This document shows, one piece after another, positions 1 through 9,000 of a stretch of DNA of 64,000 bases. The notes beneath the pieces were generated by a model. That model ran no database searches. It had not been told where the DNA came from and saw nothing but the letters and a program-made list of their open reading frames with translations. The position numbers and the translations under genes were made by a program. Every line of letters starts with the position of its first letter. The first letter of the stretch is position 1. The stretch is from a virus. The DNA lies in the IMG/VR virus record IMGVR_UViG_3300021093_003813, positions 36,968 to 100,967 of that record; one strand, 5' to 3'.

Positions 1-197
1 CCTTTGGCATCAATGATTTCCACGTAATCAAACGCAGTCAGTTCTTTGTCACCTGCTTGAGCCCAGCCTTTGGCATCTTTCACTGTGTCAATGAAGTCTG
101 TGAACCATCCTAGACTGCGAACCCAGTGTTTAGTTTCCAGAACCCAATGCTGTGTGAACAACTCGCTATGTGCCAACCATGTTTCATTATTCAGCAT
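1..197 (-). CDS. Hypothetical protein, N-terminal part only
   Basis: The gene enters from its start at 197 and runs off the left edge, so only about 65 residues are visible. It begins MLNNETWLAHSEL and is rich in Trp and His. The start is supported by a GAGG Shine-Dalgarno five bases upstream and by an 11-base overlap with the end of the glycosyltransferase gene, the tight coupling seen across this strand. I recognise no family. Its position next to a glycosyltransferase and the tail fibre suggests a late accessory gene, but that is inference. Confidence 0.6.
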   Translation of the reverse strand, partial: MLNNETWLAHSELFTQHWVLETKHWVRSLGWFTDFIDTVKDAKGWAQAGDKELTAFDYVEIIDAK

Positions 198-903
198 TCT
201 TCCTCACTTTTTTCATTTTGGTGATTTTCTTCACTTCATTATCAATACGTTTTTCTTCATTCACACCCAAGTTGGCACCAAAGGCCCATTGACCTACGTG
301 CTTCACTTGGAAACTTAAATTCATGTCAATCCAAATTTTGTATCCGGCTTTTCGGAGTTTTTCTTGAAAATAGAAATCTTCTCCATGCCAGTTTCCATCA
401 TAGTACTCAAAGTTGAAGAAAGGGGGTTCGATGTTCTTCAAGATTTCTGTTTTCATCATCATACATCCCATACCTACACCTTCCACTTCCTGAAGTTCCT
501 GGTCACCTTCCAATGGCAACCAGTTGTTCCAATCGCCTCGTTCAGGATATGCCACTGTTTGTAAAGGCACTGAACGTTTCATATAGTTGGAACACACCAC
601 ATCAACATTATGACCCATCAATCTCATGGCGGTGGTGCTGGGAAACAGCATGTCAGAATCCAACCACAAGGAATAATCTGCGTTTATTTGCAGAGCCTGG
701 TTTGCCAAACGTTCACGTTGAGCCAACAAGATGGTGCTTTGGTCATACAAAACATGAACATCAATACCAGCCATGGTAGTGGTCTTCACCAACTCTACAA
801 GAGCTGAAGTAAACAAACTATACATGGATTCTTTGCATGGAATCAGAATAGCAAGTTTTGTGGGACGCGTTTTCCAGATGCTTAAATCATAGATGTTCTT
901 CAT
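187..903 (-). CDS. Glycosyltransferase-like protein (GT-A fold)
   Basis: The 238-residue protein has the layout of a small GT-A glycosyltransferase: an N-terminal strand with AILIPCKE (about 18-25), an acidic metal- and nucleotide-sugar-binding motif LDSD (81-84), a GED motif near 174-176 and a late KHVG histidine (about 201). Such enzymes move a sugar from a nucleotide sugar to an acceptor, using a divalent metal at the DxD motif. Donor and acceptor cannot be read from sequence. It lies in the late-gene direction just beyond the tail fibre, so fibre or host-surface glycosylation is possible. Confidence 0.75.
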   Translation of the reverse strand: MKNIYDLSIWKTRPTKLAILIPCKESMYSLFTSALVELVKTTTMAGIDVHVLYDQSTILLAQRERLANQALQINADYSLWLDSDMLFPSTTAMRLMGHNVDVVCSNYMKRSVPLQTVAYPERGDWNNWLPLEGDQELQEVEGVGMGCMMMKTEILKNIEPPFFNFEYYDGNWHGEDFYFQEKLRKAGYKIWIDMNLSFQVKHVGQWAFGANLGVNEEKRIDNEVKKITKMKKVRKNAE

Positions 904-1358
904 AGACCTGCCACTCCAGACGCCAATGTTGACGCTTGGTTGGTGATTTCACGAATCATCGTAGTAATTTCTTGAACTCGTTTGACAAAAAGTTGATAAT
1001 CGGCTAACGGAAATTGCGTGACTGTATTTAATGTTTCAATACTATACTTGTCAAAGATAAGAATTTCCATGGAAGCTTGGCGGGCCCATTTCTCAATCAT
1101 GGCAAATCTAGTGGTCTGCGGGTCATTGTTCAACAGATTCAACAGATGTTCTGAATCATGTTGTGCCAACACATCTTCCAAGAAAGCAATTCTTTCTGGC
1201 CACTGACCTTCTTCCTTCAGATACTTCAATTCATACAGAAGTTCTGCCAGTTTCTTTTTGTCATACCCAATGGAAACCCATCGGACATAACGTTCTTCGT
1301 ATTCCGATGGGTGGTCATTGATGGCGTTAATCAATATGTCCAATGTAATGTCTGTCAT
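900..1358 (-). CDS. Hypothetical protein, helical
   Basis: A 152-residue, mostly helical, acidic protein without signal peptide or membrane segment. The ATG at 1358 (MTDITLDILINAI) is preferred to a GTG three codons upstream because GGAG lies eight bases before it. The end overlaps the glycosyltransferase start by four bases, so the two are probably translated together. A segment near residues 110-150 (VKRVQEITTMIREI) could form a coiled coil. I recognise no family. Confidence 0.75.
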   Translation of the reverse strand: MTDITLDILINAINDHPSEYEERYVRWVSIGYDKKKLAELLYELKYLKEEGQWPERIAFLEDVLAQHDSEHLLNLLNNDPQTTRFAMIEKWARQASMEILIFDKYSIETLNTVTQFPLADYQLFVKRVQEITTMIREITNQASTLASGVAGL

Positions 1359-1390
1359 GATGCTCACTCCACATAAAAATAGTATAAAGA

Positions 1391-1419
1391 AATTTATATA
1401 TGTGCTACAATTTTGTCAA
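1391..1419 (-). promoter_or_regulatory. Candidate promoter, sigma70-like overlapping a late-type motif
   Basis: Reading the minus strand, TTGACA (1414-1419) is followed after 17 bases by TAAATT (1391-1396). The same bases include TATAAATT (1391-1398), one mismatch from the T4 late core TATAAATA. The site lies about 35 bases before the 152-residue gene. Early and late signals may overlap here. Confidence 0.45.
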
Positions 1420-1422
1420 GTC

Positions 1423-1599
1423 TCAGTATGTGAATGGTGTTGTTCGGCCGCCAAAGTCAGTTGACAAACGAATCTGACCAGCAGTAATACCAATTTGTGC
1501 GCCTAAATTGCCACGTAATGTAACTTGACCAGACAGGCCGTATGCATTACGCACACGCCCCATCAATATCTCTGAACCTGTATTTGGAATTATTCCCAT
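1423..1599 (-). CDS. Small structural-type protein, 58 residues
   Basis: This small gene fills most of the space between the tail fibre and the next gene. It starts MGIIPNTGSEILMGRV and ends in DFGGRTTPFTY. The start is well supported by GGGAG seven bases upstream. The composition is glycine- and threonine-rich with few charged residues, like fibre or capsid decoration peptides. Its place right after the fibre suggests an accessory virion protein; the function is unknown. Confidence 0.7.
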   Translation of the reverse strand: MGIIPNTGSEILMGRVRNAYGLSGQVTLRGNLGAQIGITAGQIRLSTDFGGRTTPFTY

Positions 1600-1622
1600 C
1601 GTATACTCCCTGAAGGCCTAAA

Positions 1623-3578
1623 TTATTTATTGCAGTTGCAAATCTTCTTTACTTCATCAAGTTCCAACTTTAAGGCCTTGATGGCTTCCACTAATAATGG
1701 AACCATTTTCTCGTACTTCACTGTAAGATATTGTTCATCAATGGGTGCTGGTGCCACCACTTCTGGTAGAACTGCTTGTACTTCTTGTGCGCTTAAACCA
1801 ACTTGCATTGCATCATTGTTGTAACCTAGTGACTTGGCTACTTCATTTTCTGTGAAGTAGTAACCATTCAATGATGCCACCTTGTCCAAGGCATTGTCAA
1901 TAGTGCCTTGGAAGTTCTTCAAACGAGCATCTGAATAGAAAGCGGTGATTTCATTGGTGGCTCTGATTTCACCTGCTGTTCCTGAGCCTGCTGTACCCAC
2001 ACCCAAAGAGTTGAATTGTACATTGGAGCCTGTACCTACTGCTTGCCCAATGCTGATGGTGACGGCGCCTGTGGCACCGGACACTGAAACACCTGTGCCT
2101 GCCACATTGCTAGTGACACCCGCGTTGGTCAATGTCACAGAACCACCAAGTGACACTGAACCGCCACCTGACATACCAGTACCTGCTGTGACTGTTACTG
2201 CACTGTTCACCAAGCCACCGTTTGGAAGACCTGTGCAATTGGTCAATGTGCCTGAGCTAGGTGTGCCTAGAGCAGGTGTCACAAGGGTTGGGCTGGTTGC
2301 CAACACCACAGAACCTGAACCAGTGGTGCCATTGCTCAAGTTGGAAGCAGCAATTTGTGAACCGTTGATGAGATAGTTCTTACCGGTTGGGATGTTGATG
2401 TGTTCTGAACTGCTCCAAGAGTTAGTGCCGTTGCTGTAGGTCCAAGTTTTGTTACCTGCAGTTGTGGCTTCCACAGTTAGACCTGCGCCATCTGCACCTG
2501 CGTTTGTGGCGTTGCCCTTGGCAACAGTCAAGTTCAAATCATCAATATCAACTGTGGTGCTGTTCACTGTGGTGGTGGTACCGTTCACAGTCAAGTCACC
2601 TGATATAGTAACAGCATTACCACTCAATGAAATGGCAACTGCGCCTGTTGAGGACTTGATGTCATTACCTGTCACAGTTAAATCACCCTTCACTTCCACA
2701 TCAGCGGCATTCAATGTGATGGCAGTGGCACCTGTTGAGGACTTGATGTCATTACCTGTGACTGTTAAATCACCTGTGATAGCAACATCTGCTCCTGCCA
2801 TGGTGATGGCGGTGGTGGCGCTGGAGCTGGAGGCAACAACTAATTGACCGCCAGATTGTGTGAAGCGACCGAATTCTGTGCCACCGTCTCGCAAAATGAT
2901 GTCACCGCCATCAGCATCCAGAACAATGTCAGCAGCAGCATCCAGAGTGAAATCTGCTGATGCATTCACTTGTGCAATGGTGGGTGTGGTGATGGTTGGG
3001 CTACTGTTGAACACCAACAAACCTGTACCAGTTTCATCAGACACAGCAGCAAGCATTTGTGCTGATGTGGCAGTCAATGTGTTGCTGGCAAGGCTGATGG
3101 TTTTATTGGTCAATGTTTGTGTAGTGTCAGTGCCCACCATGGTTGTGGTAGCATCAGGTATGGTGACCACTCTATCTGCTGTAGGATCCACCACAGTCAA
3201 TGTGGTTTCAAATGCATCCGCAGTGGCACCTTCAAAGAACAAACCGTTGGTGACAATAGCAGCATCCAAAGTCTTGTTGGTGAGTGTTTGTGCACCATCC
3301 AGTGTGGTTAAAACACGTGTGGCAGCTCCTGTGTAGAACTTGAAATCACCGGCATTGTTCCAGAAGTCACCTGAAACAGGTGATGTTGGGTCGGCACTAC
3401 CAGCTACAACACGGACGCTAGCTGTGGAAGCACTGCTGGTGACTGTTGTCAGTTTACCAGTCATGGAGTTACTGCCATCTTTCTCCAGTTTATCAGAGTT
3501 CAAATTACTGAAGTTGGTGTCTACTTCAGTATTTGTAAGTGGTGTACCTTTGACGTTTCTTAAGGTTAATGTGGACAT
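1623..3578 (-). CDS. Tail fibre protein with C-terminal S74 chaperone domain
   Basis: The 651-residue protein is a trimer-type fibre. The shaft is Thr/Ser/Gly-rich with repeated TLTNKT and GDLTVTG units, including two copies of a 29-residue repeat. About the last 110 residues form a peptidase S74 intramolecular chaperone domain, recognised from SDARLK near residue 546, a later LSAQEV segment and a C-terminal coiled coil ending CNCNK. In this family the domain folds the trimer and then cuts itself off just before the SDxR serine. A late promoter core sits 68 bases upstream inside the preceding gene. This is the best candidate for host recognition in the window. Confidence 0.9.
   Translation of the reverse strand: MSTLTLRNVKGTPLTNTEVDTNFSNLNSDKLEKDGSNSMTGKLTTVTSSASTASVRVVAGSADPTSPVSGDFWNNAGDFKFYTGAATRVLTTLDGAQTLTNKTLDAAIVTNGLFFEGATADAFETTLTVVDPTADRVVTIPDATTTMVGTDTTQTLTNKTISLASNTLTATSAQMLAAVSDETGTGLLVFNSSPTITTPTIAQVNASADFTLDAAADIVLDADGGDIILRDGGTEFGRFTQSGGQLVVASSSSATTAITMAGADVAITGDLTVTGNDIKSSTGATAITLNAADVEVKGDLTVTGNDIKSSTGAVAISLSGNAVTISGDLTVNGTTTTVNSTTVDIDDLNLTVAKGNATNAGADGAGLTVEATTAGNKTWTYSNGTNSWSSSEHINIPTGKNYLINGSQIAASNLSNGTTGSGSVVLATSPTLVTPALGTPSSGTLTNCTGLPNGGLVNSAVTVTAGTGMSGGGSVSLGGSVTLTNAGVTSNVAGTGVSVSGATGAVTISIGQAVGTGSNVQFNSLGVGTAGSGTAGEIRATNEITAFYSDARLKNFQGTIDNALDKVASLNGYYFTENEVAKSLGYNNDAMQVGLSAQEVQAVLPEVVAPAPIDEQYLTVKYEKMVPLLVEAIKALKLELDEVKKICNCNK
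2641..2787. repeat. 87-bp direct repeat inside the tail fibre gene
   Basis: The stretch beginning CCTGTTGAGGACTTGATGTC recurs 87 bases on (from 2644 and from 2731), encoding two 29-residue copies of GDLTVTGNDIKSSTGA. The near-identical bases suggest recent duplication or recombination in the shaft, a usual way for fibres to change length. Confidence 0.8.
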
Positions 3579-3580
3579 CG

Positions 3581-3778
3581 TTATCCTCTATTGGCAATTA
3601 ATAGTTGTAGCATTTTTTTAATATCTGTTAATTCTTGTTTTACACTATTTATATCAGTTTCAAGTTCTTTCATTTTGTCTTTACTGAAACGTCTGGCTTT
3701 ATATGCTGCCAACCCCTCTAAATCAGTGTTTACAACCGCAGAACTGTGACTGTCTCGTCGAATTTTAATTTCATCCAT
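3581..3778 (-). CDS. Small coiled-coil protein before the tail fibre
   Basis: A 65-residue charged protein. Residues from about 30 onward (FSKDKMKELETDINSVKQEL) show heptad spacing of Leu, Ile and Met typical of a coiled coil, ending LLIANRG. It lies two bases before the tail-fibre gene and contains that gene's late promoter core. A fibre assembly or attachment role is inferred only from position and shape. Confidence 0.75.
   Translation of the reverse strand: MDEIKIRRDSHSSAVVNTDLEGLAAYKARRFSKDKMKELETDINSVKQELTDIKKMLQLLIANRG
3646..3653 (-). promoter_or_regulatory. Late promoter core for the tail fibre
   Basis: Exact TATAAATA followed by GTG on the minus strand, 68 bases before the fibre ATG and inside the coiled-coil gene. 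It matches the T4 late promoter core read by a gp55-type sigma factor with the gp33 coactivator, which this window encodes. Confidence 0.7.
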
Positions 3779-3782
3779 GGTA

Positions 3783-6014
3783 TTATGCCATTATAGCCAG
3801 AGCACGCATGCTGTTCACCGCAGGAATGTAGTAGGAATCCACACTAAGCATCACGATTTTCACAGCAAATGCAGTGAATTGACTGAATGTGGAACCACTG
3901 GATGTGTAGGTAAACACACCAGAGCTGTTCAATCCTCCTACCACCGTGTCCTCATCATGACCATTTTTGTTGAACTTGTACACCAGCTCTCCAGCACCTA
4001 GACTGTTGCTGTTGGCACTTACAATCATCTGTGTCCAAGGACGGTTCTTGGGGTCTGTGGTATCACCTGGTGCTATTAGTTTTGCATACACTTTGATATC
4101 AGCTCCTGATGGAATTTCAGCATCCAAGAACACCAACAAATCATCAGCATCAGATCCAGTGGGCAATGAAACCAGTCTGGTGTGATACTTGGAATTGCCT
4201 TGCACGTCTGTGGCTTCGTAATCCACAGTGATGATGTCATCTGTGCCATCAATTGCTGCGTTAGATTCCAATGTGATGCCGTCTCTGGCTGTGACCGCAC
4301 GAACCACGCCAATCACCTTGCCTGCAGAATTACGAAGTACTGAACCATTGATAACTTGGTCAATGAAAGCAGTTTCATCACCTGAAGTTTTACCTGTCAC
4401 GGTGGTGCTGCCAGTGTTGAAGGTGGATGTGCCTGACAATGTTCTACGTACACTACGAATCACATGCTCATATCCAATCACCTGTGACTTGGTGATGTCC
4501 ACGATGGGTGAGATGTTGGAATTGTTGGTGGCAAAGTTCACTTTCACCAACACAGACCCCAAAGTGTCGTCTGAGATGTTCAACCCACCTGCCAGTGTTT
4601 CATAACTGTGTGAATACACCGTCTTTTCTTCGCTCAATGTGAAAATACCTTCTTTTTTCATCGGTGTGAAATCGGCAGGTTGCACTTCAGAAGAATTGTA
4701 GATTTTATGTTCAAATGAAAGAGAAGAATCATTGTATTCCACATAGGAAATGCCAGGTGACATTTGATGAATCAATTTACCTTCAACGTCATCTTCATAT
4801 GGTTCTAAAGTTATCACAGCAGTTCCTGAGCTAGAAGCTGTAGATGTTCTCTTGATAGTTACAGTTTCACCTTCAGAGAATGTACCAGATGTGATTTCTG
4901 TATGTGCCACTTTGTTGTATCGGTCAAAATACAACACAGAACCAATGGCACCACTGGTGCCACCTGTCAAGGTGTCACCCGCCAGAATTTCAACAGAATT
5001 GCTACTGATGCCAAGATAATCAATCTTTTTGTTCTTCAAAATCAAACTACCGCTGGACACAGTGAAGTTGGCTCGATATATAGTGAATTTCATGTCACTG
5101 GTTTCTGACACGGTCCAATTTACGCTGTTGCTGGACACATAGAAACGACCCGCAGCTGGTTGTTTGTCAATTTTTTCTTCTGTACCAATTTTGTTTTGAC
5201 CCAACACAGCAGTCCATACTTCATATCCTTCTCTACCACCTGCTGGCAACAACACCATGGCATATTCTTCATTGTTCTTCAAGTACACAGGTGATGAAAA
5301 TGTGAACTGTGTAGGTGCAGTAGCATCAGTTGATGCATTCACATCTTTAGGATTCAATGTCACAGTGCTGAAAGGAATAATTTCTGTACCTGGATTTCCA
5401 TTTGTAGTGGTACGAATTTGCAATGTGATGGGCACTGTGGCAGAAGTTGGCCTGGTCTTGAAGTATATATCCACCTTTGTGATGAAAATACCATTGTCCA
5501 AACCAGACACAAAGAAGGTTTGAGCTATTGGATCCTTGAAGGTGGTTGTGGATGGATTCACTGTAACAGTGCGTTCCACTGACAACTCTCTGGGAGAAGT
5601 GGAACGAGCGAATGTGATGTTGGGTGCTCTGGTGGATGCAATCTTACCTGTATCGTAGGTGATGGCACCGTATGAATTATATGTTGTGATGGCTACACAA
5701 TCTGTCTGAGCATTTGGATCAGTGGGATGATTGATAAGTGTAAACAATCTGGTGCCAGTTTTGAATGTTTCAGCAGGAATACGAAACACACCATCAAGTT
5801 CACCGCTATTATTTGTGACAAGATTTCCACCAAACGCAGTTGCAACAATAGGACGGCAATGGTCTGTGACTGACTGTCCATCAAAGAAAGGAAACACCTG
5901 AGTGTTGGGTTTCAATCCCTTGGCAGTGAAGTTGATGGTGGCACTGCGCATATAGGATAGTGGTACATCTGTTGGCAGTTGTAGAGTTGGGAGTCCGGCG
6001 CCGAGTTCGGTCAT
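3783..6014 (-). CDS. Large baseplate or fibre-attachment structural protein
   Basis: A 743-residue beta-rich, Thr/Ser-rich virion protein. The segment DPIAQTFFVSG, then GIFITKVDIYFKTRP and LKNNEEYAMVLLP, is a pattern I know from large structural proteins of marine T4-like phages, where it usually follows the DUF4815 protein, as here 12 bases after it. No enzyme motif is seen. It probably belongs to the outer baseplate or fibre-attachment ring. Some relatives may carry this and the upstream protein as one chain; that is from memory and not certain. Confidence 0.75.
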   Translation of the reverse strand: MTELGAGLPTLQLPTDVPLSYMRSATINFTAKGLKPNTQVFPFFDGQSVTDHCRPIVATAFGGNLVTNNSGELDGVFRIPAETFKTGTRLFTLINHPTDPNAQTDCVAITTYNSYGAITYDTGKIASTRAPNITFARSTSPRELSVERTVTVNPSTTTFKDPIAQTFFVSGLDNGIFITKVDIYFKTRPTSATVPITLQIRTTTNGNPGTEIIPFSTVTLNPKDVNASTDATAPTQFTFSSPVYLKNNEEYAMVLLPAGGREGYEVWTAVLGQNKIGTEEKIDKQPAAGRFYVSSNSVNWTVSETSDMKFTIYRANFTVSSGSLILKNKKIDYLGISSNSVEILAGDTLTGGTSGAIGSVLYFDRYNKVAHTEITSGTFSEGETVTIKRTSTASSSGTAVITLEPYEDDVEGKLIHQMSPGISYVEYNDSSLSFEHKIYNSSEVQPADFTPMKKEGIFTLSEEKTVYSHSYETLAGGLNISDDTLGSVLVKVNFATNNSNISPIVDITKSQVIGYEHVIRSVRRTLSGTSTFNTGSTTVTGKTSGDETAFIDQVINGSVLRNSAGKVIGVVRAVTARDGITLESNAAIDGTDDIITVDYEATDVQGNSKYHTRLVSLPTGSDADDLLVFLDAEIPSGADIKVYAKLIAPGDTTDPKNRPWTQMIVSANSNSLGAGELVYKFNKNGHDEDTVVGGLNSSGVFTYTSSGSTFSQFTAFAVKIVMLSVDSYYIPAVNSMRALAIMA

Positions 6015-6026
6015 GATTTATCTTTG

Positions 6027-9000
6027 TTAAATTTGGTTAACATCTTGGAAAGCAAAAGAAGATATTTGATCGAATTCTCCACTGAGCGAGGGCACCCCGC
6101 CGCCACCGTATGATACGGGTTCACGACCACCGCTGCCTCCGCCGCCAAGGTCTGCGGGGATGTAGGTTGATGGTGTTTCTTCTACAGGAGCAGGTGAATC
6201 TATTGGCAAGGAGATAGGGAATCCTTCTTCTAAAATTATTGGTGTGACTTCAATGATGGCTGGAGGTCCTAAAACACCACCCACAGCGTTAATCTTGATG
6301 GGCTTCAAATTCCAATCCTGTTCAATGAATACAGGAGGTCTTTCCTTTTTGACAGGGGGAGGAGGGGGCTCGATAAGGATGATTGGCTCGGTGACACCTA
6401 CACAAGTAGGAACAAAAGTTTCTACAATTTTTTCCAAGTGACGAACCACTTCCACTTGTTTCTCCACTTCCTTGATGATGACTTCTGTGTTGTAATTATT
6501 AATGATTTGTGGTTGTGTTCTGTGTTCAAACCAAACATCTTCTGCTGGAATCAATCCGATGCTACCTTCATAACCGTAAACCACATTGTTGGTCACAGAC
6601 ACAGATTCAGAGGCATAGGGATTTTCAGAGAACACTTCATGTTCATATGGCAGCGTAGCAATTTCACCATCAGATGGATAACTCACCAGGTCTGGACGGA
6701 AATCTTCTGCCAAAATGGCTGCTGTGATGTTGGTGTAGGTGATGAGACCTGTGGTGCTGGTGGTGGTGCCTGTGACGGTGAATGCCGTGTTGGCCACAAA
6801 AGTTCCTGTGCAATTCACCAAGTACAATCTTGACCACTTGAAGTTTCCACCACGTGCAATTTCCACAATATGTTCTATTTCACCCGTGGCACTTGATGTG
6901 GCTTGTGACACTGTTTCACCCACAGCAAATTTGGTGGCACCTACTGTTTGACGAACCACAATTTTAGCATCTTTAGGAGCCAACACCACACTGCTGGTGC
7001 TAGACACTTCAAGGTCAATTGGGTCAGAGTCCAATCTAGGTGACAAAACTCCTCGGAAAATCAAACAGTTATTGGTTTCATTATTGATATTGACTTTGTC
7101 CGCTCTGTCAAATGAATCCACCAACACACCATTCTTGAATCGTTCTTCACCTGAATCATTGTAAATCAGAGTGTTGATGGTCTTTTGTTCCAAGAAGGAC
7201 AACTTGGTGAATTCTTCCAAATTACCCAAACGCTTGTCAATCACACCAATGTCCGCCATGGTGTACCGACGTTGTAAAGCTGCCTTGCTGAAACTGGAAG
7301 CGTTGGCGGGACGACCTGCCAACTTGGCAGCTTTAGGTGACAATGCCGGGAAGGGAGGTAGTTGCAACACACCTAGATCCATACAATTGGATGGCAATCT
7401 TGGCGTCAAGGGATTTTCAGATGCCTGTCCTTCAATCACTGTGAAGTTGCCATCAGCATCCAGAATCACTCTGTCCACACGCGGCAGATTCCATTCAACA
7501 TCTGTGATGAATTCTTCTTGTGGATGAGGAAGAAAATGTGGTGTGAATCCTGTGAAGGATTTTGTGGATGCGGTGTAACCAATAGGATTGATGTTGGATG
7601 AAGTCAGTGTGGTGGTGGAAGTTGCCACGTTGGCCACAGTGACACGGAAATCCAAAACATCTCTCATTTCATATTTCTTACCATTACTACCTACGTACAA
7701 TGGCATCTTGTGCCAATCAATTTCTGAGGCGGTAGGGCTATCACCTTGTGTAGGCAAAGGATAGCTGTCCACATTGAAGAAGGCACCTGCATTGTGTACA
7801 AAGTGATCCACACGAATCACATAGCGACGTTCTTCCAGGAAGCTTCCACTCACAGTTCCTAAATTGTAATGACTGTCTGTTTGTCCGTTTTTGATTTTGA
7901 ATTGACCTGTAAAGTCATCACCTGAAGCATCAATGGTGGCCCAGGCGGTTTCCACGTCACCTGCCTTGATGTAATCCAACGCATAAATGTCACACAGACC
8001 CAATGAAGGTGAGGTGGTGAACTTCTTGGCCACCACATCCCAGTTTGGATGCACCACACGAAGAGGTGTGCTACTTGTAGTGGTGATGTTAGCGGCGGAA
8101 TTGGCTGTCAACACTACAATTGGACCAGTTGAAGTTCCATCATTTCTTGCTGTCACAGATGACACAGTGCCCAACAAAGCATTGGCGGAGGTGTAGATGT
8201 TACTGCCTGCTGGACAATCTTCTGAAGTGATGTTCACAGCAGCGTTATATGCAAATGTGATGTTGGCAGAACCAGTGCTTGCTGTTGCCACTAGGTAGGT
8301 GCTACCACTGACAAAACCTAGTTTCTTGGTGGCTTGAATTCTGATGTATCGGTCTTTGTTCAAAGTTTTGGTTCTGGGAGTGACATCAGAACGTGACACT
8401 GAAGCCAACACAGACACCGTGGGTGAACCAGTCAAACCACCAGGTGTATGAATATTGAAATTGATGGTGTTGGTGCCAGGTGTCACAGTCATGTTGCCAC
8501 CAGTCATGTTGATGACTTGACCGGCTGTGTAAACAGCACTACCTGTGCTTACCGCAGTTTCTGCTACCACAATGAATTCAGCTAGAATAGTGGCGTTGGT
8601 GGCAGAAGTGAAAGCGAATGTTTCATCACCTGACACACTGATGGAAGCTGAACCGTTAGCAGCTACAGCCACAGATGTGAAATGTTTTCTGTATGTGAAT
8701 GAATTGTCAAGTGTGTTGGGTTGCAACGTCTTGACATAATTGTATGTGGTGGGAAAGATGTAAGGTGAGTATGTAGATTCTTTCAACACAGCAGGAGTAG
8801 TTACCACGTCAGCATGAAAGTCTTTGGCTGCATTATCACGATACAATCCACGAATGTCTGCCACACTACCGCCAGTCATTTCAATATCATACAAGTACAC
8901 ACGATATTGTGCGGCTGCGGCACCAGGTGTGCCTGTGATGTATTCCACAGTGGCAACACGTGCTGTACCAATTTCTGAACCTGGAGCTGATGTTGCTGAA

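Noticed and set aside
1945-3336. Long plus-strand open frames opposite the tail fibre
   Set aside because: They are opposite-strand shadows of a Thr/Ser/Gly-rich gene, have no Shine-Dalgarno or promoter, and give Val/Pro/Thr-rich nonsense protein.
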